Assembly: GCA_964059195.1 (NCBI GenBank)
Contig: CAXKWD010000005.1
Location: forward strand, 153,045,265-153,109,264
Direction of reading: 5' to 3'
Source of the DNA: Ectobius pallidus
Taxonomy: Eukaryota; Arthropoda; Insecta; Blattodea; Ectobiidae
Length of the DNA: 64,000 nt
Shown here: positions 22,145-33,923 of the stretch, one piece after another
How the letters are laid out: the number at the start of each line of letters is the position of its first letter
Position numbering within the stretch: the first letter of the stretch is position 1
Notes under the pieces: generated by a model
What the model saw: only the letters and a program-made list of their open reading frames with translations
Told to the model about the DNA's origin: nothing
Database searches by the model: none
Program-made: the position numbers and the translations under genes

Positions 22145-22187
22145 CTTGCAAGTACTTATTGTGGGCGAAGCTGGGGTCACCTGCTAG

Positions 22188-23400
22188 TAATTAATATCAT
22201 TAATCATTAATTATATCGTAATCATTAATTTGAATATCATTAATGATTAATTTGTGTATCATATAACAGCGTAAATAATTCGGACCCACTGTTTATCTGC
22301 AGTAAGACCTTCATTTTGATATGATCGAAGCCTGGATGCTGGTCAGATCTGTAAGATAATGGGATTAAGATGATGGCGTCGGCATTATTTGCATGTGGGG
22401 AGGAGGAGGGAGGAGGTCCATAGCATCACGAATTCAGTTAATGTTAGGTTATTTGCTTGGCCAGCAACTCGGTTATGATGAGGAATTTGGGGAGATGACT
22501 GGATGCTCTCATGTATTTGCCCATGCTTAACCATCAGCTTTGCTTTTCAGATTGCATCAGCGCTTGTCAATATACGTAAATTCACAAATTGTTTGAGACT
22601 ACTGTATAAATCACCATGAATCATAGCCATCATAGGCAATGTAACGATAGATCCGGATTGTAGCGACTATTCCTCTCATACGCCGCGTGTTTGATATTGA
22701 CCAATAACGTTTAGCATTTCCTCGGATGTAGACCAATCACGGCCGCTTATCTTCCAATATTCTTTTAGGAATCGCGAGGATGCCGTTTTATCGGGGTAAA
22801 ATCGTCTGCTCGTTACTGGGCATGTAAGTATCAGTGTGCAGTGATTGCTGCCACTAAGCGGCACGAAAACAGTTTATTTTGTACAACATAACTTGTTTGG
22901 AAATTGAAATAAAATAAATGTACATTGATTAAGACACAATTTCGATTTGGTGCAAGCCAGTTGGTGTGCTTTTATTCTGTTCTGCTGTTAGCTTACCTGA
23001 ATGAAGTTAACTACGTCTTAAATGCACAATTGGTAGCACTGGTCACAACATGGACATGGTAAGTCGAATCGATTCATGAATGATTGATTCATAGTAGGCC
23101 TATGCCGTGAACTCGGAGCTGTTGGTTTTGTTTTTATACAACAAAGCACGAAAGTAATTATAATTTGTATAATAATAATAATACGTAGGCCATCGTCTTA
23201 TTTTCAGAGCCCTCGACCCTAGGCCATACTCTGTGTAAGTTCTGTTTTCGCTTTTCGTTCTGATTTATTTCATTCCTTCTGATTTTCTTTAGTTTGTGGC
23301 AAAATGTTATTGCTTCTGTTTTAGTCTTTCTAGACATTCGTTCTGTTTGTTCATCTGTCTCAGCTTTCTGAACATCCGTTACATTTTTATTCATGGAATA
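22188..23400. other. No gene recognised
   Basis: Contains ATCATTAAT-type repeats (22190-22260) and a GC-richer patch at 22660-22870 with a 62-codon minus-strand frame that I do not recognise. No element ends were found. Confidence 0.35.
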
Positions 23401-23409
23401 GTCTTAATA

Positions 23410-23545
23410 AATCCAACTCGAGTTGACGAGTTTCATCAGATAAATTCGCTCCTCCTGCGAGTCACGAATCTATCGATAAACTCGTCAACTCTCGTGGGAC
23501 TACCTATGATAAATTCGTTACTCGAGAATTTATCTTGAGAGAATT
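23410..23545. repeat. Inverted-repeat cluster
   Basis: GTTGACGAGTTT (about 23421) is mirrored by AAACTCGTCAAC (about 23477), and GATAAATTCG.. by CGAGAATTTATC. Likely the relic of a fold-back element. Confidence 0.55.
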
Positions 23546-23939
23546 CGGACTTCGACGTTTGAGCCACTTCTAGCCCTCAGGCCTTCCTTACGCCACTGGG
23601 TAGAGAATGTTATGCGAAACAGAACATATATTAAAGAGCATAAAGCTACAGATAAGGGAGTTGCTAGCACTGCTGGCTTTCTGAATGCACCAACATCGGT
23701 TGAGTAAATTCCACGAGTTCGGCAAGATGAATATGCAGCCTGTAATCCTCACAACAAACATTGGAGTAAGAGGAAATCAATCAGTTTGAGAATGACTGCG
23801 ACAGATGAGCAGTGTCGTGACCTCCTCTATATAGGGCACCCCCATAAACTTTATCAAGTTTCCTGCATGTGCTACTCTGAAATATTACGCCTATCTATTA
23901 AACTCAAATAAGGTACTATTCATATCCGCTAATCTAAAA

Positions 23940-24633
23940 CAGGGCCCTGTTTCATAAAACTTTTACATTCATATTATTAGCAAATACGTAATAATATTAG
24001 TTATTATTAGTCTTCTGTTTCGTAAGAATATTTTCTAATAATATTAGTTATGAGTTCATGGCTCTAAATTATTTTTAAAATCTGTTTCATAGACTGCAAA
24101 ACTAATAAAATTTACCGATAATATTAGGTATTTTTCTACAAGTGTATTTGGCCTAATAAATTATTCTCAGACCCATGTAATTCAGATTTCGTGATCTTAA
24201 AATTGTGGAAAATGAATCACTCTGATTTAATTATCAATTTAGAAGAAAGTTACATATGCTATCAAAGGAATTTTTGTCATAAGTTTTTAGGATTTGAGAT
24301 TAGATTTTAGTAACTTACTAAGTACCTAAGTGCCTGGCAGATTTATTCATTTCTTAGAGCTAGTTTTTATTTGGTACATTATTATGAAGATATATGTAGG
24401 CCGTGCTGCTTTGAAATAGTATTGAGAAAAAGACTAAGAAGAGAAAAAACACAATAATCCAGACATAACCTCCAAATCAATCAGATGACTAATGAACTAA
24501 TAATATTAGTGAAGAGATTTTATGAGTAGTGTTCTTATCTCTATGAAACAAAATTTTGTTAACTAATAAATAATATTATGAGTTCTAATATTATTAACTC
24601 ATATTATTAGCAAGTTCTATGAAAAAGGCCCTG
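23940..24633. mobile_element. hAT-type MITE, near-perfect TSD
   Basis: The ends CAGGGCCCTGTTTCAT and ATGAAAAAGGCCCTG are flanked by ATCTAAAA (23932-23939) and ATTTAAAA (24634-24641), 7 of 8 matching. The interior is rich in TAATATTATTAG repeats. A decayed relative lies at about 47440-47680. Confidence 0.82.
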
Positions 24634-25130
24634 ATTTAAAATGTTACCACTGAATTCTATTACTTATAATACTGATGGAAATTTTCAGTGGATGTGGAAT
24701 TCAGCTTAAGAGAGATTCCAGTTTATATTTGTGTTCCCAAATATTTTCCTAAGCACCCTGTTTTCGAATACTTTCAGATTTTGTTCTTCCCGAAGCTAGA
24801 CCAACGATTGGCTTAGCCTAACGAATTCAAATTAAGTTCCGGATGTTTTCGAACGCTCCCGAGAAAATTCAGTTATCTTGTTCCTGTCAAAAGTAACTAC
24901 TTGTGGCAACATCTACTATAAAATTTGAATTTTGTTGCGGAAACAATAAAGTAGATGAGGTAGGCCTATGAGTTTTTCAAAATTGAATCTTTGTCGCCAG
25001 CCTCAGAATTCTGGTCGCCATTGGCGATCTGATGACTGGTAAATTTGAGCGAGCCCTGATTTAAAGTGTTACAATTCAATTCTATTACTATAATACTGAT
25101 GGGAATTTTCAGTAAGCGACGCGACGATCT
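24634..25130. repeat. Direct duplication, second copy with insertion
   Basis: 24634-24690 (TTAAAATGTTACCACTGAAT, then ACTGATGG.AATTTTCAGT) recurs at 25055-25113. In the second copy about 115 extra bases (25116-25230, ending in an A-run) separate the shared right-hand part (ATGT.GTGGAATTCA). Confidence 0.6.
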
Positions 25131-25230
25131 TAGAACAAATGCGAAATCGGTTGTTGGACCGGAGATATTATAGCCTATGGCTCAGGTACTCCGGGGGTGG
25201 AAGGCGGGGCCAACGAAAAAAAAAAGTAGA

Positions 25231-26103
25231 TGTTGTGGAATTCAAACGTAAAAGAGTTTTCATTTTATATTTGCGTTTCTTTGAATGAATCTATCTTCAA
25301 TTAGAATACTGTGTATAACAATGCATTGAACAGACAATTTGTCGAACATGTGACTTGCAGTCTGACGTGGTAGGCTATGTGTGATCTTGTCCCATAAAAA
25401 CTATTTTTATCAAGATTTTTAAAGAAAAGGCTTCAATGTTTTTCTTTAAAATTTTAACCTTTACTGCCTACATTAAGATCTAAAACTTTCATTTGAAGCC
25501 TTCTTTTCGGTAATAATTATTGAAAGAACCAATTAGGCTACGAGATTCATCTTTAGGGTAGAGTAAAGCAGATTATTACCTTATATCAAGTAATATGGAA
25601 CACAGCAATTTCGTTAAAACAAAATCAATAAAAATAATGGAATATACGAATAGAAGGGTATTCGATGTTAATATTTATGAAATCTATCCACAATGTGAAA
25701 TTAGCGGTTCTCTTTTAGGTTACATTAAAACTGATTACATCTGACAGAATGATAAATTACATGTACATACATTTCGAAATGTCATTGGGTAATTTTCGAA
25801 ACTAGCTATGTAGCAACAAAGCTGAGGTATTAATAGCTCCAGCGCTTTATAGCGAAAACGTAGTCAAAGCATTCTGTAAAGCAAACGTAGATTGTACTGC
25901 AATATGGTGACTACGGTTGCCATGGTATTAATACCGGATTTAGTAGAGCGGGAAGTCTCCTATCAAATACATGCTTAGTCTAAACTCTAAACAGTACTAA
26001 CAAAAGAGCCCGTTTCTCTCGTAAGTGCAAAGGTTTTACAAAAGATGAACTATAGTAAATTATTAAGAAATGTTTTCACATGTCTAATTTGAAGGTATAG
26101 GCC
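25231..26103. other. No gene seen
   Basis: AT-rich, no recognised element. Confidence 0.35.
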
Positions 26104-26107
26104 TATA

Positions 26108-26651
26108 CAGGGTGTTAATAAATAATACCGGAATATTTTACCTGTATATCGAGGAGACTTAGACAAACAACTTTTATTAGGAGATTTTTGCTCTATGACG
26201 TAAAATGTGCATGGTACATGGCATTAAAGTCATTATAATTAGGTGCTCATAAATCAATAATTACGCGAAATAGGGTTAAAATGTTCATTAATTTGACTTC
26301 ATGCTTTCCTAGTGATCGATAAAAACCTGACTCTTAATCATTCCTCAATAGCTATATCATAATTTAGTGTTTCCATAATCTGCTACATTTACAGACTAAT
26401 CACATGAATGGTCGCCACTGCATTAGTCTTCTTTTTTATTCATAACTACTGACTACAATGTTAACAGCGAAGTTCCTTTGTTTTGCATTTTTTTATAATG
26501 TTAGAAGTCAGTGGTGGCCATGCTTTGGGAGATTTTATGCTGTAACAGGAAAAATTGAATCCATAGAGCAAAAATATCTTAATAAAAGTTGCTTGTCTAT
26601 ATCCCCTCTATACCCAGGTAAAATATTTCGGTGTTATTCATTAACACCCTG
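26108..26651. mobile_element. TA-flanked TIR element, uninterrupted copy
   Basis: The ends CAGGGTGTTAATAAATAA and ATTCATTAACACCCTG are flanked by TA. 544 bp, non-coding. A second copy at 38516-43236 is split by a full-length LINE, so this one is the empty-site reference. Confidence 0.88.
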
Positions 26652-26964
26652 TATATAAGAGGATTTATTAAGCTTATTTGCACATTGTATTATATTGTAA
26701 TCGCTTTCCGGTGCCCTTATTAAATTATGGTTTTTAAAGTGTGGTTCAAAATTCCTAAGGTTGCTGTGAAATCAGAAATTATAATAATTACTTGGTCACA
26801 TAAAGCACTGTTAAATATCAAAACTGTTAAATGACAAAACTCAACATCTCCATTTTTTTCCAAATTAGTTTTTAATGGTTTTAGTTGCTTTTAAATGAGA
26901 TCTTTAAGATGGTGAAAAAAGAACATAAGAAAAGTCAACATAACCAATTCATTTTGAAGCCTAT

Positions 26965-27480
26965 AGATTGTGTGGTGGACGGCAAAATATCTGCCCATGT
27001 GTCTGTGCGCGCGATAACTCAAATAGGCTTTATCTGATTTTCATGAAACTTGGTATACTCATTTATAATTCCATAGGAAGGAGCCTATTGATATTGGACC
27101 AAATCGGTTGGCCGGTACCAGAGTAATGCCCAATTTAGTGCCTAATTTATGGGAATATATTTGAAAGAATTCATGAAATGCAAATCAGTTCAAATGACAA
27201 CAAATTATTTTACAATGTTCATATAGGCCTACGACTTCGGAAGTTGCAATACAGTTAGCTTTGACAAATAACACTACCCACATATTCCTTCACATATGCT
27301 TATCAGCTAGACCTTTGTTCTTCCGTAAGCCCTGTTTAATGAATCGATCTGGAGCTTAACTCGGAAATCGATTTAAAAAATAACTTATTTTCTTCATATC
27401 GTAGGCTAATATTACAACTGATTAAACAAAAGCATTCTGGCACTTTGTACATCAGTTTACCTAATTTTATTATTTATACC
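26965..27480 (+). repeat. Dispersed repeat R, near-complete copy
   Basis: Contains TTATCTGATTTTCATGAAAC, GGACCAAATCGGTTG and AGCTTTGACAAATAACACTA, and ends with GCATTCTGGCACTTTGTACA, as in the other R copies. Confidence 0.75.
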
Positions 27481-27587
27481 ATTTTTTCATTTGGTCATTT
27501 TGTTTTTTAATCTATAGCTTCAATGAAGCATCAGTGGAATTTCTCACAAGGGGACACAATCTTCTACGATGCCTGCATACCTATAAG

Positions 27588-28058
27588 TAGGGAGTGGATT
27601 TCTATGACATATCATATTTTTCCCCTTTGCATTATTTCAGGTTTCCGACTAATTTAAACCCGATTCCAAGCATCCTGGTGAAAATGGAACGGCTTTTGTT
27701 GTGCATATAACTGCATATTTAGGACATTTTCAACTATTGTAGCATATTTAGTATGAATATGCATATTTAGGTCATATTTTTGGCATATTTGTGTGCATAT
27801 TAAATACATTTTGAAGTTTCATATCATATTTTGTAAATTTTGCATTATACTGATACTTTTTGAGAATTTACAGATATTTTAAATAATTAACATTATATTT
27901 TAATAAAATGAATTGTAATGAAACTTAAACAAAATATAGGCTACATAATGTGTAAGTGGTAAAGTCATATTTTAAATTTTATTTGTCATATTTTAATTTT
28001 TTTAGGTCATAAATGTATGCATATATCCTGTTTTTTAGGTCATAGAAATCCGCCCCTG
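27588..28058. mobile_element. hAT-type MITE, GCATATTTAGG family
   Basis: The ends TAGGGAGTGGATTTCTATGA and TCATAGAAATCCGCCCCTG form inverted repeats. Flanking CCTATAAG and TCTATAGC match at 6 of 8. Subterminal CATATTTAGG repeats. A sister copy is at 58367-58816. Confidence 0.75.
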
Positions 28059-28458
28059 TCTATAGCAATAGCGCCTACCTCTATTTTTCAAAGTTCTTGC
28101 ATTATGGACCTGACCTCGTATACACACACCAGGAAATTTCACAAATTGTAATGAAAATACTGTTAGAGGAGAACGGCGGTTACAAAACTTAATAGCTGTA
28201 ACATTGATGTCAAGTTTATTAAATAACATAAAAATAGTGTTTGTACCATTAGAGAATCTGTAAAGTTTAGTGGAAGACATGCCGCATGAAGCTGTCTTAT
28301 ACATTGAAAACTCTCAGCGAATTTCTTCCTATATTGAATGCATGTCACAAAATAGATTTCATTTTATCACCGAACGGCAGGTTTATTTCTTTTTCTGTAG
28401 CCATAAAATGCACGGCTTGTGTGTCAGCATACTCTTTTTCATAAATCAGAAAGATAAA

Positions 28459-28461
<3 letters not shown>
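28059..28461. other. No gene seen
   Basis: Overlapping short frames on both strands; none recognised. Confidence 0.3.

Positions 28462-28515
<54 letters not shown>
28462..28515. repeat. (GA)n microsatellite
   Basis: About 27 uninterrupted GA units. Confidence 0.97.
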
Positions 28516-28517
<2 letters not shown>

Positions 28518-28871
28518 ATCTAGCGAATGCAATGTAACTATAAAAGTGTTGTGTTATTGTGCTCGTAGATCTAATGTTTATCGTTATTGAGAAGGTATAT
28601 TACGTCGCTGACTAAAGATATGTAGTCCAATGTTCGATTACCAGTTTTTTTTTAGATAAGCTGCATCGGGGTTCGCTCAGCCATGTGAGGACAAAGGATA
28701 GCTATTTGAATGAAGTAGTAGCGGCTAGAAACAAGGAGACGCTCATTAATTGATATTGAAGTCGGGATGCTGTCACGTGCCCTACAATCCTATTATGTAG
28801 GGCAGGTTTGCCTTAGGAAGTCGAAGATGGATATAATTGACCGACCCCGAGCACGAGAACTTTGTATTAAT

Positions 28872-28878
<7 letters not shown>

Positions 28879-28963
<85 letters not shown>
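28879..28963. repeat. (AAT)n microsatellite, possible retroposon tail
   Basis: About 28 AAT units following a GC-richer unique-looking segment (28780-28870), the arrangement of a SINE or LINE tail. Long poly-Asn, poly-Ile or poly-Leu frames here are artefacts of the repeat. Confidence 0.92.
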
Positions 28964-29069
28964 GAATAATTGACATAGCGGTCGATGTTTGGGGTGTTTT
29001 ATCTTGGGATATAGCGCCACTGAGTTTGTACGATGTGGAGTTTTAATTTGTTGTAAGTAAATAAACACG

Positions 29070-29535
29070 AGGGAGAATCAAATGAAAACCGCAATTAATT
29101 TTTCCACACTATTTTACTGCAGGAAGAAAGTTTGCTTGTACATTATTTTTCTACTTGGTCCCCTCCTACTTCAACGCACTTAAGCCATCGGATAGGAAGT
29201 GCTTCGATACCGAGTGAGAAAAATTATTTTGGTTGACGCTGTAGCCACTCGTGCACCGCCGATTGGACGTCTTCATCAGGCGTGAATTTCTGCCCTCCAA
29301 GGTGATCCTTTAATGAACCAAAGATGTGGAAATCTCATGGTCTGGCGATTATGGCGGATGTCATCGACGGTTTTCATTGTTGAACAAGGAGCATGAGGAC
29401 GGGCGTTATCATTTTGAAGCAAAACACCTGCACTCAGTAATCTACTTTGCTTTGGCACTAACAGATTTCCACATCTTTGGCCCATTAAAGGAGCATCTTG
29501 GAGGGCAGAAGTTCAAGTCTGATGATGAGCTCATG
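29070..29535. pseudogene. Mariner transposase remnant, inverted duplication
   Basis: On the minus strand, 29100-29345 encodes the C-terminal part of a mariner transposase: FHIFGSLKDHLGGQKF, then EDVQSAVHEWLQ and, after a stop and degeneration, a WLKCVEVGGDQVEK end. The strand also carries GVLLQNDNARPH, the motif holding the second catalytic Asp. On the plus strand, 29455-29530 encodes ALTDFHIFGPLKEHLGGQKF and KSDDEL, the region of the third catalytic Asp. So the same segment is present in both orientations around a short centre. The plus copy ends abruptly at a LINE tail. No transposase could be made. Confidence 0.75.
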
Positions 29536-29812
29536 GGGGAGGAAAGACATATCCATAAAATATTGACGGGGAGACCCGAAGGGAAAAGATCACCTGGAAG
29601 ACCTAGACGTAGGTGAGAGGACAATATTAGGATAGATTTAAGGCAAGTAGGATTTGCGAGGGATGATTGGATGGAGTTAGCACAGGATAGGGTTGAATGG
29701 TGGGCTCAGGTAAGCGCGGTAATGAACCTTCGGGTTCAATCAAATAGATAACATTCCTCTAGCTTGCTTAGGAATTCTTTATTGCCATTGAGTAAGTAAA
29801 TAAGTACCGGTA
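29536..29812 (+). mobile_element. LINE 3' end (TAAG-tail family), short
   Basis: Starts at GGAGGAAAGACATATCC, continues with GRPEGKRSPGRPRRR, a stop, and the conserved 3' region to MNLRV-like codons, and ends near GAGTAAGTAAATAAGTA. It is joined directly to the mariner remnant, producing a fused but meaningless frame at 29326-29616. No target duplication was identified. Confidence 0.8.
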
Positions 29813-29959
29813 AGCTCTTTTTTTGTAGAAGTAAAAGTATAGTGAACGAAGCATGATTGGTTATTGCCCCAATCATTATTGAAATGATTGAAATACTGTA
29901 CACTAAAATAATTATTTGCAATACATAGATATAGGCTAATATTACAAATAGACAATGAT

Positions 29960-30680
29960 ATTAAGACTGTTCTTAGGAGATACGAGTGGCATAAGTAGAC
30001 TTTGAACTTTTAGCCGCTAAAAATGCTGTTTTAGGTACCTAAAATAGGCTCTAAAAATTGGAAAATAGGTTTTAAAAATCATAAAATAGTCTCTTATAAG
30101 ATCGTTAAGTTGAGAAATTACTGAAATATTTCAACTGCAATGCAGAATATTATATTTATTGAATTCACCATTAATCAATAATCATGATAAAACACATTAT
30201 ATAGGTCTATGATACACAGAATTATATAGACCTATTACTAGGGCCTGTATTACTATAACAGTGAAAACCTAATCCCTGTGCCCAGAAGCTACGCACGCTA
30301 GCATATTCAACTCCTTGTATCCCTCAGTGATTCAGAGAACTACTTTTTGTTTGTTTGTTTGTTTTTTTCTTTCTTCTTTTTTTTCTTTTCTTTTTACTGG
30401 ATGTGGGAGTCGGGAGAAAAACGCTACATTTTCTTGGGAATTCCAAGGAATTTTTCTACTGAAGACGAAACATTTCTTACTATTTAACCACGTCACAAAT
30501 GTGATGTTTTGCACATTCCGAGCTAAAAATTTAGTACGAACTGAAAATAAGTGCTAGAATTTATAAGAAAAAATACCTTATTTTGAACTCTAGAGGAAAA
30601 AACAAGCAAAAAGGCAATATTAGGCTCTAATGTAAAAATAGGCTGTTTTAGGTCCTATAAAAGTATCAGTATTCGGCATA
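29960..30680. repeat. Probable hAT-like relic (TTTTAGG repeats)
   Basis: AAAATAGGCTCTAAAA, TGTTTTAGGTACCTAAAATA and TGTTTTAGGTCCTATAAAA occur near both ends in inverted sense, resembling the subterminal repeats of hAT MITEs elsewhere in the window. Precise ends and target duplication were not found. A TTTG/TTTC tract lies at 30340-30400. Confidence 0.4.
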
Positions 30681-31680
30681 GTCACTTATGAAACACGCAT
30701 ATACAAGTTTTCGTCCATATATCACTTAAGGATTAATATAGGTTTTTACCTAAAATCCGAAGTACTAGGCATAAGAAATTAGGACTAGGAAAAGATGAAG
30801 AATCCTTGCTGCAGTGCAGAACTCTCGAGTTTAAATTTCTATTGAGGTTGTACGTACAGATAAGGAATACATAAATCTTCAATTAGAACATCGCTACACA
30901 CTAGGCAGATACGTACTTGTTGAGGCACGCGGAGGAATTTAAATCGTGTTTCGTCTGCGACTGACGCGCTTGGAGTGTAGGTGTGGAAACGCTGCGGTAA
31001 TATTTTACACCAGAAGTCACGTTCCTAGAAAATTAATCTGAAAAAAAAAAAGGGATTTATAATTAAACGCTGACTTGCACTGTACAAGTTAATTCCGCAA
31101 GTACAGACTTGTAAATAACTTTGCACGTAGTTACCTGAATAAATGTGCACAGGGTGTAAAGGAAGTCATTGTTGATGCTTTAGAAAATGGAATAGGTTGT
31201 CATTTGGAACAATAGTACATTGCAATACTAGTGCCGTAAGCGGTGCATACGGATCGAGGAAAGAGTTTTTTCAATTTCCGAGATCCGTTATGTGCTTACG
31301 GAACGCTATTTTTTGCACGATGATAATTTATAGCAATTTAATTATATTAATTGAGATATTAGCTGAAAATATTATGTATATACATTATTGAAGATAGATG
31401 TTATATTTCAGAAAGTGATTCGCATATGTTGGTTGTTATGGAGACCGAATATTTGTCCTGTTAAAGTCGCCACAAACTAGGGGGCCTTGGTTCCAGTCTT
31501 CGATAAAGGATTGTATTTTGATGGTTTTACTTACGGCACGTGTGCTTTTTGTCATTTTTACAGCACTGAGATTTCTTTTGTTTTCATAGCAACCAGATTG
31601 CGTGTGGGAATGTCAAGTTACGATCCACGGCAACAATATTCGTAAGTACCACTAATTAGTTACGTCGTGCAAAAAAATAT
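30681..31680. other. No gene seen
   Basis: AT-rich. GTGCCGTAAG at about 31231 and CTTACGGCAC at about 31531, with further small inverted repeats, hint at another decayed fold-back element. Confidence 0.35.
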
Positions 31681-31682
31681 TA

Positions 31683-32347
31683 AGAGGGACATACAGCTTT
31701 TGTTGAAATTCATAGGTGAGAAATAGGTGTATTTAATTTTTTTCCCCACAGCAATGAACTGCTCTTCAACGACTACTTCTACAATTGCATACTATTTTCA
31801 AAATTAATCCAGCTGTTACAGTTATGGGTATTTATCGTTACAAAATGGCAGCCATGTTTCAAGCACTAAAATGCCATGATAATTTTCACAAATGGCAATA
31901 TTTTTGAATGATTCTTTTTTTCTATCTATTTCCAAACATGATATGAACAACACCATCTACAATGTTTGGAATATCAATTTTTTAAATTATATTTTTCATA
32001 AAAATTTATATTTTTGGAAAATAAACTATTGATTTTAATGATTGTAGGTAGTTGTTGTTCATATGATATTAACAAATACACAGAAAAATAATCACTCAGA
32101 TAGATTGATACTTGAGGAAGTTATCAAGGAAACGACATTTCAGTGCATGAAACGTGGCTGCCATTTTGAAACTGTAATTAACCATAACAGTTTGATTAAT
32201 TTTGAAAATAGTATGCAATTGTAGAAGTAGTCAATAACGAGTATATTAGATTGCAAGATTGTAGAGCAATTCAATGCCGAGGAAAAAAATAATGAAGTTC
32301 ACCTATTTTTCACCCATTAATTTCACCGGAAGCTGTATGTTCCCCCT
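31683..32347. mobile_element. Fold-back TIR element, arms about 300 bp
   Basis: The ends AGAGGGACATACAGCTTTTG and AAGCTGTATGTTCCCCCT are flanked by TA (31681-31682 and 32348-32349; locally TTAA). The inverted similarity continues almost to the centre, e.g. ACTACTTCTACAATTGCATA on the left and its complement on the right. 665 bp, non-coding; the transcript would fold into one long hairpin. Confidence 0.85.
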
Positions 32348-32349
32348 TA

Positions 32350-33257
32350 AGTCATAGCAAGTGTTCTAAATAGTTATTTATAGTTCTAGTGTTAAAAACT
32401 AAATTTTGTTTCGCGGATAGGTTATGTTTGCGAAACGAGCCCATAAGGACGAGTGTAGCATTCCTAGAACATAATCATTTTACCACGTGTATCATAGGCC
32501 TACATTATTGTTAGACAGTCGTAAAAATTTTTGAACTAATAATAATAATAATGATTCTCATATATTGTGATGAATGGAGCAAAGATGGAATGATAAATCG
32601 CAGGGGAAAGAGGAGCACCCCGAGAAAACCTGCCCCGACTCCATTTTTCCCCACAAATTCCACATGCATCCACCAAGTTTCGATCCTGGATTCCAGCGGT
32701 GGAAGGCGAATGGGAATGTTATTGATTTTCTACCAACTTAAGACAGCGATTTTCACCGTGAAAAATTTCACATTTAAAAAGGCGTGGAATTATAAAATGA
32801 TCTTTTTTGAAATACTGAGTCTATTTAATAATTATATGTAATTATTTTAAACCAAAAGAGTATTTTCCATGTGAAGCAATCAAAGTTGTTTACCCTGGCG
32901 TGTTATAATTTTATACCACACCGTGGCGTAATTTTCTCCTTTTAATTAATATCATCTACCGTTAAAAGTGCTTCTTTTACCTTCGACTACCTAAACGATA
33001 CTGTATATTATCGAAGCTATGAATGTAACGTGAAATTACCGGGTAATTCATAATAACTTATTATCGTTATTAGTGGTAAACTATTTTGCCAAATGCAGAC
33101 CTGCAAATCTATGTTTTGCAGTTTGTATAAATTATGGGGAATTGACTACGATTTACGTGCTGTTAAGTTGGTTGCCGACTCAAACAAAACCCTATAGGTA
33201 TCTCTTTGGAAATTTTTTGGAAGATAATACGTAGGATAGTTACTGCAGTATACTATA
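32350..33257. other. No gene; SINE-like patch
   Basis: An AAT run at 32538-32550 is followed by a GC-richer 160-base block (32570-32720) with AAGTTTCGATCCTGGATTCC, which looks like part of a SINE body. The rest is unremarkable. Confidence 0.3.
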
Positions 33258-33824
33258 CTAGCTTAAAAGACCCGGCGTCGCCCGGGTTTTTTATTTCCCA
33301 CTCTCATGTTACCATAAAACTGTTTTGGGGATGAAATTAAACAGAAATCAATATCACTTTCATACTTCTCTCTCCAGAAACCTGCGTTATAATAATATAC
33401 ACATTACCATACCTCGTTTTGTTTTCTCTATGTCCAGGGTAGAGAAAGTTATGTGACTGCATTATTTTCGTGGATTTCATTCTGTAATATTTATTTATAA
33501 CATGAATTATATTGATAACTTCTCTTATTTGTCAAACTTGCATTTCATTTTTTTCCAAACCCATCTGATACCACTGGCAACAATATGTTCTGTGATTTGG
33601 ATTTGATAATTCTGTGTAAAAAGGGATTAAGTATACTCAAAAACATTTGATTTTTGGCATTTAAAATAAAAAATTTTCAAAATCCTTTCTTAGTGAGCAC
33701 CTACATTATGAAACGAAGGTACTGTCAAAATTCCAAGTCTCTGCCTGTTATAGTTTAGGCATACGTTGATTCCTGTCAGTCAGTCAGTCAGTCAGTCAGT
33801 CAGTCAGTCAGTCAGGACAAAGCC

Positions 33825-33919
<95 letters not shown>
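33258..33919 (-). mobile_element. Non-autonomous Helitron with expanded 5' microsatellite
   Basis: CTAG (33258-33261) follows an A and is followed by the CCCGG/CCGGG hairpin. The body matches 3071-3933. The minus-strand 5' end has expanded into (CAGT)n (33775-33813), (TA)n (33826-33879) and (GA)n (33880-33919), so the exact TC start is ambiguous. Confidence 0.78.

Positions 33920-33923
<4 letters not shown>

Larger units (their letters stand above)
20742..22187 (+). mobile_element. Helitron carrying two nested insertions
   Basis: It starts TCTATTAATCTTGACGAAG after A (20741) and ends CACCTGCTAG (to 22187) before T. Its body matches the 565-bp Helitron at 34438-35002 (AAATCTACT, AGAGATCTGAAATTTTAAAC, GGCTTTG). 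It has been invaded by a minus-strand LINE tail (21087-21642) and a hAT MITE (21764-22144). Relative to other copies, about 170 bases of Helitron are missing at the LINE insertion point. Confidence 0.82.

Noticed and set aside
28879..28963. CRISPR-like or satellite array
   Set aside because: Simple trinucleotide repeat; no spacer structure anywhere in this eukaryotic window.
28767..29068. Long frames with poly-Asn, poly-Ile or poly-Leu
   Set aside because: They are translations of the (AAT)n microsatellite and need no gene.
29326..29616. 96-residue frame joining mariner and LINE motifs
   Set aside because: A chance in-frame junction of two dead elements, starting at a non-natural position.
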